Of a stretch of 9,256 bases of DNA, positions 1-6,451 are shown in pieces. Position 1 is the stretch's first letter; each line of letters opens with the position of its first letter. The notes beneath the pieces were generated by a model, which did not search any database, had not been told where the DNA came from, and was given only the letters and a program-made list of their open reading frames with translations. The position numbers and the translations under genes are program-made. This DNA comes from an uncultured Devosia sp. (lineage in GTDB: Bacteria; Pseudomonadota; Alphaproteobacteria; Rhizobiales; Devosiaceae), in assembly GCA_934553185.1 (NCBI GenBank), contig CAKTFF010000058.1, positions 1 to 9,256 of the forward strand, in the 5' to 3' direction.

Positions 1-1452
1 GTCCATATACACGAACCATTGCGGCGTATTGCGGAAGATCACCGGCTTCTTGGAGCGCCAGGAATGGGGATAGGAGTGCTTGACGCGGCCGCGCGCCACC
101 ATGGCGCCCCGCTCGGCCAAAGCCGCGATGACGCGATTGTTGGCGTCGCCCTTCTTGCCATGGTCATCAATGACGCGCGCGCCCTCGAACCCGGGCGCCT
201 GGTCGGTGTAGCGACCGTCGTCGCCCACCACATAGGGGATCGCGGTGTCGACCCCACGTTCACCGAGGAAGCGGGTGGAGTTCATCCAGATTTCAAAGTC
301 GTCAAGGCCATGGCCAGGCGCGGTGTGGACAAAGCCAGTACCCGCATCATCGGTGACGTGTTCGCCATCGAGGAGAGGCACATCGAAGGTGTAGCCGCCG
401 TCCATCCCGCGCAGGGGGTGGGCGCAGGTGATCCAGCGAAGTTCTTGATCCGAGACATCGGCAAGCTTTTGAAAGCCCGTGACCTTCGCCTTGCTAAATA
501 CCTCTGCGGCAAGCTTGTCAGCAATGATGTACTTTTCGCCGGTCTTAGCCCAATTCTCATCCGGGGCCGCAGTGACTTCGTACAGGCCATACGCGATCTT
601 AGATGAGTAGCTTATGGCCCGATTAGCAGGGATGGTCCAAGGGGTGGTGGTCCAGATGAGCACACTTGCTTCAAGAAGACCTTTGACGACGTCCAAGTCG
701 GCGCGATCCACACCCATGAGGTCTGACACCGCTGCGAAGATGGTGCTATCACCTAGTTGGAGTTTGGCGACCGGGAACTTCACCCAGATCGTGTCGCTCT
801 CGTAATCCTGGTATTCGATCTCGGCTTCCGCCAGCGCGGTGCGCTCCACCACCGACCACATGACCGGCTTGGAGCCGCGATAAAGCTGGCCGGTGATCGC
901 CACCTTCATCAGCTCGCGCGCGATCTGGGCTTCGGCGTCAAAGCTCATGGTGAGGTAGGGATTGTCCCATTCGCCCAGGATGCCGAGGCGCTTAAATTCC
1001 TCGCGCTGGATGTCCACCCACTGCTCGGCAAAGCTCCGGCATTCCTGGCGGAACTCCACCACCGGAACGTCATTCTTGTCCTTGCCCTTGGCGCGGTACT
1101 GTTCCTCGATCTTCCACTCGATGGGCAGGCCATGGCAGTCCCAGCCGGGCACATAAGCCGCGTTGAAGCCCAGCATCTGCATGGACCGCGAGATCATGTC
1201 CTTGAGCGTTTTGTTCAGCGCGTGGCCGATATGGATATTGCCATTGGCATAGGGCGGGCCGTCATGGAGCGTAAACAGCGGCCGGTCCTTGGCCTGCTCG
1301 CGCTGGAGGGCGTAGATGTCCATGTCTTCCCAGCGCTTGAGCCAGCCCGGCTCGCGGTCGGGCAGTCCGGCGCGCATGGGAAATTGAGTTTCCGGCAGAA
1401 ACAGGGTCGACGAATAATCGGTTTCGGCGGCGCCCGCAGCGGTATCGGTCAT
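1..1452 (-). CDS. ileS: Isoleucine--tRNA ligase, N-terminal 484 residues (cut by window edge)
   Basis: Cytoplasmic class I aminoacyl-tRNA synthetase that activates isoleucine with ATP and charges tRNA-Ile. The frame is open from the ATG at 1452 to base 1, giving 484 residues; the family is usually about 930-970, so roughly the C-terminal half is missing, including the expected KMSKS loop. Seen directly: the ATP-binding HIGH motif at residues 74-77 within [16 protein letters not shown]; the CP1 editing-domain threonine-rich motif [11 protein letters not shown] at 267-277; and the second editing motif [15 protein letters not shown] at 371-385, whose last Asp (D385) aligns by eye with the Asp that binds the amino group of mischarged valine in this family. 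The start fits because the N-terminus [16 protein letters not shown] matches the usual IleRS opening. There is no clear Shine-Dalgarno. It lies downstream of ribF in the same direction; ribF-ileS is a common bacterial gene pair, here split by a palindromic element. No sign of a frameshift. Confidence 0.97.
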   Translation of the reverse strand, partial: MTDTAAGAAETDYSSTLFLPETQFPMRAGLPDREPGWLKRWEDMDIYALQREQAKDRPLFTLHDGPPYANGNIHIGHALNKTLKDMISRSMQMLGFNAAYVPGWDCHGLPIEWKIEEQYRAKGKDKNDVPVVEFRQECRSFAEQWVDIQREEFKRLGILGEWDNPYLTMSFDAEAQIARELMKVAITGQLYRGSKPVMWSVVERTALAEAEIEYQDYESDTIWVKFPVAKLQLGDSTIFAAVSDLMGVDRADLDVVKGLLEASVLIWTTTPWTIPANRAISYSSKIAYGLYEVTAAPDENWAKTGEKYIIADKLAAEVFSKAKVTGFQKLADVSDQELRWITCAHPLRGMDGGYTFDVPLLDGEHVTDDAGTGFVHTAPGHGLDDFEIWMNSTRFLGERGVDTAIPYVVGDDGRYTDQAPGFEGARVIDDHGKKGDANNRVIAALAERGAMVARGRVKHSYPHSWRSKKPVIFRNTPQWFVYMD

Positions 1453-1482
1453 GGATCGGCAATCGGTTGGGGAGATTTCGGG

Positions 1483-1514
1483 GGCCTTTTAGCAAGGCCG
1501 GGCCAAGGGGGCAA
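1483..1514 (-). promoter_or_regulatory. Candidate sigma70-type promoter and small hairpin upstream of ileS
   Basis: On the minus strand TTGCCC (1514-1509) is followed after 17 bases by TAAAAG (1491-1486). Each hexamer matches the sigma70 consensus at four of six positions, which would place transcription start near 1479 with a 5' leader of about 27 nt. A perfect 6-bp inverted repeat, GGCCTT / AAGGCC with a 5-nt loop (1483-1499), overlaps the -10 element, so it could act as a DNA site but would be mostly outside the transcript. It lies between the REP-like element and ileS, so ileS could be expressed independently of ribF. Prediction by eye only. Confidence 0.35.
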
Positions 1515-1536
1515 AGGATGATTTGGATGGAGTCGC

Positions 1537-1660
1537 ACGCCCTCGTGGTTCGAGGCTCGCGAAGAGCTCGCACCTCACCATGAGGGCTACTAGTGAACCG
1601 CACCAAGAGTAGTCCTCATGGTGAGGCGGGAGCGTAGCGACCCTCGAACCGCGAGGGCGT
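1537..1660. repeat. REP-like extended palindrome between ribF and ileS
   Basis: Two imperfectly complementary arms, 1537-1588 and 1611-1660, flank a 22-nt spacer. Each arm carries two small palindromic cores: CCTCGTGGTTCGAGG and CCTCACCATGAGG on the left, CCTCATGGTGAGG and CCTCGAACCGCGAGG on the right. Folded, this gives a long, nearly continuous hairpin of about 50 bp with few mismatches. Similar CCTCATGGTGAGG / TCGAACC repeats are, as I recall, dispersed in many Hyphomicrobiales genomes, so I call it REP/BIME-like rather than a terminator; there is no T-tract on either side. It fills most of the 1453-1667 gap, where I see no gene. It begins 8 bases after the ribF stop codon and might stabilise the ribF 3' end or limit read-through into ileS; that effect is inference. 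Confidence 0.75.
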
Positions 1661-1667
1661 TGCACCC

Positions 1668-2645
1668 CTACCCCACAAACCCCAGCTTCCCATCGAGTTC
1701 GCTCAGCGGCCGGGCTTCTGCCAGCGCCTGGCGCGCCTTGCCGCTGTCGCGGTCCATGGCGGCGATCAGTTCATCGAGGCCGTTGAACACTTCCTGCCCA
1801 CGAATATGGGCGATCAGCGCCACGGCGATGGTCTGGCCGTAGATGTCTTCGTTGAAGTCGAACAGGTGCGTTTCAAAGGGCGGGCGCTGGTTGTTGAACA
1901 TGGGCTTGCCATAGGCGGCAACGCCGTCGAAAATGCGTTGTCCCAGCTTGGCGCGGACAGCGTAGACGCCCTGGGCGAGCTGAAAATTGCTGTCGGTCAC
2001 GGTGTTGGCCGTGGGATAGCCCAGTTCGCGGCCACGCTGGTCACCCTTGACCACGCAGCCCTCGAAAAACCAGTGGTAGCCCAAGAGCCGATTGGCGGCG
2101 GCGACGGCGCCTTCGGACAGGGCCGCGCGAATGCGGGACGAAGAAATGGGCTCGTCGCCCTCGTCCTGGAGCGGAACGATATCCACAGCAAAGCCCAGGC
2201 GGGCGCCCGCCTCCTTGAGAAAGCCCGGTGTGCCGCGCCGCTGGCGGCCAAAGTGGAAATCGCTGCCGATGATGACGCCGGTGAGACCGAGCGCGCCCAC
2301 AAGATAGTCGCGGATGAAATCTTCGGCTTCGATCTGGGCGAATTGCTTGTTGAAGTTGAGCATGGCGATGCCATCCAGATCCAGCGCCTGGGCGAGGCGG
2401 GTCTTGGCCTTGCCTTCGGTCAGCCGGAACATGAAGGGCGCGGGCGCGAACACGTCGCGCGGATGCGGCTCGAAGGTGATGACGATGGCGGGTACGCCCG
2501 CCGCAGCCGCCCGCGCCTTGAGGAGGTCCAGCACGCTTTGATGGCCACGATGGAAGCCGTCGAAATTGCCGATGGCGGCATAGGCACCGCGCATGCCTTT
2601 GGCAACAGGATCGATCCCGGACAGGGTGTAGAAAGGCTTAGGCAT
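1668..2645 (-). CDS. ribF: Bifunctional riboflavin kinase / FAD synthetase
   Basis: Cytoplasmic two-domain enzyme that phosphorylates riboflavin to FMN and adenylylates FMN to FAD. The protein is 325 residues, normal for the family. The N-terminal nucleotidyltransferase (about 20-175) shows GNFDGFHRGH at 26-35 (HxGH-type nucleotide-binding motif), GSDFHFG at 128-134 and ISSSRIR at 167-173. The C-terminal flavokinase (about 185-310) shows GRELGYPTAN at 205-214 and FETHLFDF around 257-264, with E258 as the likely catalytic base. The open frame continues upstream to 2711, but I chose the ATG at 2645: it starts one base after the stop of the HAD gene (TGA-C-ATG), and the N-terminus PFYTLSGI fits RibF proteins better than the extra upstream residues, which are the HAD gene read out of frame. 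The spacing implies translational coupling. Intact, with no odd residues. Confidence 0.96.
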   Translation of the reverse strand: MPKPFYTLSGIDPVAKGMRGAYAAIGNFDGFHRGHQSVLDLLKARAAAAGVPAIVITFEPHPRDVFAPAPFMFRLTEGKAKTRLAQALDLDGIAMLNFNKQFAQIEAEDFIRDYLVGALGLTGVIIGSDFHFGRQRRGTPGFLKEAGARLGFAVDIVPLQDEGDEPISSSRIRAALSEGAVAAANRLLGYHWFFEGCVVKGDQRGRELGYPTANTVTDSNFQLAQGVYAVRAKLGQRIFDGVAAYGKPMFNNQRPPFETHLFDFNEDIYGQTIAVALIAHIRGQEVFNGLDELIAAMDRDSGKARQALAEARPLSELDGKLGFVG

Positions 2646-2646
2646 G

Positions 2647-3513
2647 TCACCACGCCAGGCGCGGCAGGAAGCCGGCGAGGCGAGCGCGGCTGGGCGCCAC
2701 AAGCTCGGCAATGGCCTGCGGATCGGGATTGCCGAAAGCGTCGAGTTCAGCCGCGTGAATGGAGCCGGTGACGAACAGCAGGTCGATGCCGAACTGGGCG
2801 GCGCCGGTTGCGTCGGTGCGCACGCTGTCGCCGATGGCCAGCACGCGGCTCTTGTCGAGCGGGCGGCCCACAGCCTGTTCGGCCAGGCGGAACGCTTCCT
2901 CGTAGATGGGCTGGTAGGGCTTGCCGGCCATCAAGACCACGCCGCCCATGGCCGCATAAAGGTCGCCCAGCGCCCCGCCGCAATAGATGATCTTGTCGCC
3001 ATGCTCGACCACCCGGTCGGGATTGGCGCAGATCATGGGAAGCTTGCGCGCAAGCCATTGCCGGGCGCGGTCGCGGTACATTTCGGGCGTATCGTCGTCG
3101 CTGTCGAGATCGGTGACGACGACGACTTCGGCCTCGTCTGCGCCAGCGCGACGGACATTCAAGCCCTCATAGAGCGCATCGTCTTCGGTTGGCGGGCCGA
3201 CATGGTGGATCGGCTTGCCCGCATAGCGCCCGATCATGGCGCGGGTCGCGTCGCCCGACGAAACAATGGCGTCATAGCTCTGGCGACCAACGCCAAGCCG
3301 GTCGAGCATGTCGACGATTGGGCCTGAGGGGCGCGGCGCATTGGTGATGAACACGGCCTTGCCACCCGCCTCCCGAAACTGGGTCAGCGCATCAACGGCG
3401 GTGGGAAAAGCGGCGACGCCATTGTGAACAACACCCCACACGTCGCTCAGAACGGCATCATAGCGGCCGGCGAGGTCGGCAAGGCCGGAAATGGAAGGCA
3501 GCGTGCTGGTCAT
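2647..3513 (-). CDS. HAD superfamily class IIA hydrolase (TIGR01459-like)
   Basis: Predicted cytoplasmic phosphatase-fold protein of 288 residues, NagD/PGP-type class IIA. Motif I is LSDVWGVVHNG around 22-32 with putative nucleophile D24; motif II is FITN at 55-58; the motif III lysine is K198 in GKPYQP; motif IV is GDSVRTD at 228-234. Most HAD phosphatases carry DxD in motif I, but here the +2 position is Trp26. I recall DxWGV as typical of the alphaproteobacterial TIGR01459 subfamily, so it is probably ancestral and not damage. The substrate is unknown. The gene ends one base before ribF, and neighbours of this type beside ribF suggest, without proof, a role in flavin or nucleotide-phosphate turnover. 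The start ATG at 3513 has no strong Shine-Dalgarno, yet the N-terminus up to the motif I strand has normal length. A 98-nt gap separates it from the EAL-type gene upstream. Confidence 0.88.
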   Translation of the reverse strand: MTSTLPSISGLADLAGRYDAVLSDVWGVVHNGVAAFPTAVDALTQFREAGGKAVFITNAPRPSGPIVDMLDRLGVGRQSYDAIVSSGDATRAMIGRYAGKPIHHVGPPTEDDALYEGLNVRRAGADEAEVVVVTDLDSDDDTPEMYRDRARQWLARKLPMICANPDRVVEHGDKIIYCGGALGDLYAAMGGVVLMAGKPYQPIYEEAFRLAEQAVGRPLDKSRVLAIGDSVRTDATGAAQFGIDLLFVTGSIHAAELDAFGNPDPQAIAELVAPSRARLAGFLPRLAW

Positions 3514-3544
3514 CGCGGGTCCGAGAGGAAAAAAGGCGTTGGGT

Positions 3545-3574
3545 TCTATGTGGCAGTCTGAGCGCAGGGATCAA
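3545..3574 (-). promoter_or_regulatory. Weak candidate promoter for the HAD-ribF unit
   Basis: In the 98-nt gap before the HAD gene the minus strand has TTGATC (3574-3569), 18 bases, then CATAGA (3550-3545). Matches to the sigma70 consensus are four and three of six, with a slightly long spacer. The start would lie about 25 bases before the HAD ATG at 3513. I see no convincing terminator in this gap for the upstream EAL-type gene, so read-through is also possible. Confidence 0.25.
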
Positions 3575-3611
3575 GGGGAAAGGCCGACATGGCAGCTTGG
3601 CGGTCAGGCCG

Positions 3612-4871
3612 TTATTCCGCCCGCCGCAGTTGAGCAGGCGCCCGCACCGGTTCGATCATCAGGTCCGGACGCACGGGTCCAGGTGGAGCGATATAGGGGC
3701 CTTGAACCAGGAGAATGCCAAGCTCAAGCAGCTCGATAATCTGCGCTTCCCCCGCAATATCGGTTCCGAGCAGCTTGATCTCGAAGCGCCCAAGATAGTT
3801 GGCGATGTCGGAGGCATGAAAGTCGGTGAAGGCTTCGGGCTGGTGGATGAACTGTTCGGCGTTCAGGCGCAGCGAGCGGACACCCTGAGTGGCCAGTTCG
3901 GCGAAATCAACGCGCAAGGACCCAACTTCAGCAAGCGAGAAGCCTGCGCCTCTTCTGGTTATGGCATCAGCCACCGCGCGCTCGGCGGGGGTGAACTGCC
4001 GCCACTCGGCTTCGCTGATCGTGAAGATCAGGCCCGGCGCAAGGGGGCGATTGGCATCAAGTGCGGCGATCAGCCCTTCGGCGGCTTCGGCATCGCCCAG
4101 CGTGGCGCGCGATAGGGGAAGGTAAAGCGTTGCGGGCTGTCCGCTGATGCGGGCGCGCCGTGCGATGGTGACAGCTTCCAGCATGCCCATGGCTTCGATC
4201 TGGCACAGGACGTCCTCGCCGCCACAACGCGGCGCGAAGTCAGCGCGTTCGGCAAGGTCGCCGTTTTCCAGCATCAGACGGGGCACCAGGTCATAGCCCT
4301 GCGGGCGGCGCTGGGGCAGCATCACAACAGGCTGGACATGGTAAATCAGCCGGTTGTCCTCGACAGCCTGGCGCAGCACGGCAAGCGGGATCACCGGCTC
4401 ACGCTCGCTGATCGGCTGCGGGGCAATCGCGGGCGGGCGATCGCGGCCGGCGGGCGCGCTTGGTTTGCTGCCGCGATCTTCGATTTCGGCTACTGCCTCT
4501 GCGACCTGGCGGATCACCGTGCCCAGCACGGAAATGTCGGCTTCCACATTGTCGAGCCGCCCGCCGGCATTAAGGTCGGCCATGGCGTTGATGCGCTGTC
4601 CGAGCACGGCGCCAGCCTGGGCATCGGTCGCCAGCAGCCGGGACAGGTCCTCAATGGCTTTTTCAAGCCGCGATTCGGCCCGCTCGCGCAGCGTGCGCTC
4701 GGTCAGCACCACGCAGACGCAGCCAAACACTATCCCCGCCAGCAGCGCTTCGGCAGGGGTGAAGGTAAGGGCAAAATAGGCCAGCCCGGCCACGGCAGCG
4801 GCAGCAAGAGCGATAAACGTGTAGACCAATGCCTGCACGGGCGACCTCGAAGGCGGGGGGATTCGGCCCAT
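3612..4871 (-). CDS. Membrane-anchored protein with coiled coil and degenerate EAL domain (TipF-like)
   Basis: Probable c-di-GMP-binding or signalling protein, not an active phosphodiesterase. Residues (of 419): two hydrophobic membrane segments at about 14-36 and 40-57; a charged, heptad-like region at 58-130, probably coiled coil; a Pro/Ala-rich linker at 134-158; and an EAL-fold domain at about 160-405. The fold is recognisable from YHVQPVV (177-183), SEAEW (286-290) and LLELGILLVQGPYI (381-394). Aligned by eye, the catalytic positions are lost: EAL reads DLV (194-196), the NLS Asn is Pro252, the DDFG pair reads AEVG (314-317) and the AEGVE segment reads GTDIA (369-373). TM-coiled coil-EAL is the architecture of Caulobacter TipF, which binds c-di-GMP and promotes flagellar assembly; orthology is inferred from architecture only. 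The ATG at 4871 has AAGAGG directly abutting it, too close, so the GTG at 4838 may be the true start. It is divergent from the sigma54 regulator. Confidence 0.82.
   Translation of the reverse strand: MGRIPPPSRSPVQALVYTFIALAAAAVAGLAYFALTFTPAEALLAGIVFGCVCVVLTERTLRERAESRLEKAIEDLSRLLATDAQAGAVLGQRINAMADLNAGGRLDNVEADISVLGTVIRQVAEAVAEIEDRGSKPSAPAGRDRPPAIAPQPISEREPVIPLAVLRQAVEDNRLIYHVQPVVMLPQRRPQGYDLVPRLMLENGDLAERADFAPRCGGEDVLCQIEAMGMLEAVTIARRARISGQPATLYLPLSRATLGDAEAAEGLIAALDANRPLAPGLIFTISEAEWRQFTPAERAVADAITRRGAGFSLAEVGSLRVDFAELATQGVRSLRLNAEQFIHQPEAFTDFHASDIANYLGRFEIKLLGTDIAGEAQIIELLELGILLVQGPYIAPPGPVRPDLMIEPVRAPAQLRRAE
4836..4848 (-). promoter_or_regulatory. Shine-Dalgarno and alternative GTG start for the EAL-type gene
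   Basis: Minus-strand GAGG (4848-4845) lies six bases before an in-frame GTG (4838-4836, residue 12 of the ATG-started form). The ATG at 4871 has a Shine-Dalgarno-like AAGAGG with no spacer at all. The shorter form would begin VQALVYTFIALA, straight into the first membrane segment, which is a natural N-terminus. Both starts stay possible. Confidence 0.45.
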
Positions 4872-4891
4872 CCTCTTAGCATCCCCGCTTC

Positions 4892-4923
4892 ACGGGCAAA
4901 AGCAGCGGCTCAGGTTTGCCCGT
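4892..4923. promoter_or_regulatory. Perfect 9-bp inverted repeat in the divergent promoter region (operator candidate)
   Basis: ACGGGCAAA (4892-4900) and TTTGCCCGT (4915-4923) are exact reverse complements separated by 14 bases, placing half-site centres about 23 bp apart, or two helical turns. That geometry suits a dimeric regulator; the divergently transcribed Fis-type regulator is the obvious candidate, though nothing in the sequence proves it. As RNA it would be a 9-bp stem with a 14-nt loop in the leader of the EAL-type gene. Neither side has a T-tract, so it is not a terminator. Confidence 0.45.
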
Positions 4924-4972
4924 CCAGGCCCGGCATGGGCTGACCAATGTCCCCGGAACGGAATATTTACCC

Positions 4973-4984
4973 TGTTGCGCAACA
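4973..4984. promoter_or_regulatory. Perfect 12-bp palindrome TGTTGCGCAACA upstream of the response regulator
   Basis: TGTTGCGCAACA is a complete palindrome ending 33 bases before the regulator's ATG. A weak sigma70-like pair, CTGACC (4940-4945) and TATTTA (4964-4969) with 18 bases between, sits just upstream, which would put the palindrome close to the transcription start, where a repressor or autoregulator could bind. I found no sigma54-type GG-N10-GC promoter at this position. Confidence 0.35.
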
Positions 4985-5017
4985 CTCGCCCCGAATTTTG
5001 GTGAGGGGCACAACCGC

Positions 5018-6445
5018 ATGGCTATGCATAGTGGAAGCGATGGCGAAGCGTGCGGACGGCTGCTGCTGATCGACGCGGATGAAGCCGGCGCCCACCATGT
5101 CACCCGGGCCATGCGCGAAAGCCTTGGCGCTGGCCTGAGGCTGACCCTGGCCCGCAGCGGCCGGCAGGCAGCAGAGCTTTTGCGCAGCACGGGCTTTGAT
5201 ATCGTGCTGGTTGACCTCTCGAGCCTGCAAGACCTCAGCGAGCGGAGCGACGATGCGGTGGCCCGGCTGGTGCGGCTGGCGGATGGCGCTTTGTTTATTG
5301 CTCTGTCCGATGGCGCTTCGGTTTCGGCCGCGGTCGCGGCCATGCGCGCCGGCGCCCACGATTACGTGGTCAAGCCCGTCAGTGGCCCCGCCATGGCGAC
5401 CCGCATCGCCGAGCTGGCGCAGCGCCATGGCAAGGCACGGGCGCTCAGCATGGAACCGGTCATGGACCGGCGGCGCGATTTCGGCGGCTTCATTGGCTCC
5501 TCAAGCGCCATGCAGTTCGTTTACGAGCAGATTGCGCGCATCGCTCCCTCCTCGGCGCCGGTTTTCATCACCGGCGAAAGCGGCACCGGCAAGGATGTCT
5601 GCGCCGAAGCGCTCCATAGCCAGGGGCCGCGTGCCGCCAAGCGCCTTGTGGCCATCAACTGCGCCGCCATTCCGCGTGATCTGCTGGAAAGCGAACTCTT
5701 CGGAGTGGCGCGTGGCGCCTTCACCGGCGCCCATGTGGATCGCCAGGGCGCGGCGGAACTGGCCGATGGCGGCACCTTGTTTCTGGACGAAATCGGCGAG
5801 ATGGACCTGTCGCTGCAAAGCAAGCTGCTGCGCTTTCTCCAGACCGGCACGCTCAGCCGGGTCGGCGAAGCGGGCGTGCGGCATGTGGATGTCCGCGTCA
5901 TCTGCGCCACCAACCGCAACCCCATGCAGCTGATTGCCGACCGCCGGTTCCGCGAGGACCTGTTCTATCGCTTGCATGTTCTGCCCATTCACCTGCCCCC
6001 GCTCCGCCAGCGCTCGAGCGACATCATGGTCTTGGCGCGCCACTTTCTTCATCGCTACGCCACCGAAGAGCGCAAGCCCTATTCCGGCTTTGCCCCCGAC
6101 GCGGCAAGCGTGCTGGCATCGGCGGACTGGCCGGGCAATGTGCGTCAGCTGCAAAACCTGGTCCGGCGCCTGGTGGTGATGGGAGACGGCGGCGAAATCA
6201 CCCTGCCCATGCTGTCTGTTGCCGATATCGAAGGGCGCGGCGTTGTCGCGGCGTCTGAAGCCGCGCCGCGGACCGAGCGGCGCCAGCCGGTTCTGCCCAT
6301 GTGGCAGCAGGAGCAGCGCATCATTGAGGATGCCATTGCCAGCTTTGGCGGCAATATTTCACTGGCTGCGGCAGCACTCGAAATCAGCCCCTCCACCATT
6401 TACCGCAAGCGGCAGGGCTGGGCGGAACTGGCTCCAACCGGCTAG
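5018..6445 (+). CDS. Sigma54-dependent response regulator (REC - AAA+ - Fis-type HTH)
   Basis: Cytoplasmic transcription activator of the NtrC family that, when phosphorylated, should hydrolyse ATP to open sigma54-RNA polymerase promoters. Residues (of 475): receiver domain about 13-135 with acidic pocket D19/D21, phosphoacceptor D66 in IVLVD, S97 and K119, all intact; AAA+ domain about 156-385 with Walker A GESGTGKD (186-193), the sigma54-contacting GAFTGA loop (233-238), Walker B GGTLFLDE (251-258) and R310/R312/R318 in the arginine-finger area; and a C-terminal Fis-type HTH at about 435-470 ending SPSTIYRK, as in LuxO-like members. The frame is open back to a TTG at 4916, but the ATG at 5018 is preferred: GAGGGG (5003-5008) lies nine bases upstream, and the additional 34 residues resemble no REC N-terminus. 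No histidine kinase is present in the window, so it is an orphan here. Divergent from the degenerate EAL protein, with which it may share control and function. Confidence 0.93.
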   Translation: MAMHSGSDGEACGRLLLIDADEAGAHHVTRAMRESLGAGLRLTLARSGRQAAELLRSTGFDIVLVDLSSLQDLSERSDDAVARLVRLADGALFIALSDGASVSAAVAAMRAGAHDYVVKPVSGPAMATRIAELAQRHGKARALSMEPVMDRRRDFGGFIGSSSAMQFVYEQIARIAPSSAPVFITGESGTGKDVCAEALHSQGPRAAKRLVAINCAAIPRDLLESELFGVARGAFTGAHVDRQGAAELADGGTLFLDEIGEMDLSLQSKLLRFLQTGTLSRVGEAGVRHVDVRVICATNRNPMQLIADRRFREDLFYRLHVLPIHLPPLRQRSSDIMVLARHFLHRYATEERKPYSGFAPDAASVLASADWPGNVRQLQNLVRRLVVMGDGGEITLPMLSVADIEGRGVVAASEAAPRTERRQPVLPMWQQEQRIIEDAIASFGGNISLAAAALEISPSTIYRKRQGWAELAPTG

Positions 6446-6451
6446 GCGCTC

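Noticed and set aside
757..1521. 254-codon plus-strand open frame
   Set aside because: Lies antisense to ileS, whose motifs are unmistakable; its translation shows no recognisable domain.
1453..1536. T-box-like tRNA-responsive leader before ileS
   Set aside because: T-boxes are a Gram-positive feature and no T-box consensus or specifier stem is visible; the gap has only a short hairpin.
1806..2771. 321-codon plus-strand open frame
   Set aside because: Antisense shadow of ribF and the HAD gene end; low-complexity Gly/Ala/Arg-rich composition and no motifs.
3612..4871. Active c-di-GMP phosphodiesterase
   Set aside because: The EAL, DDFG, NLS and AEGVE catalytic positions are all substituted.
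4338..4943. 201-codon plus-strand open frame
   Set aside because: Antisense to the EAL-type gene and reads through the divergent promoter region.
4916..5017. N-terminal extension of the response regulator from TTG
   Set aside because: The ATG at 5018 has a proper Shine-Dalgarno, the receiver domain starts right after it, and the extension would cover the operator candidates.
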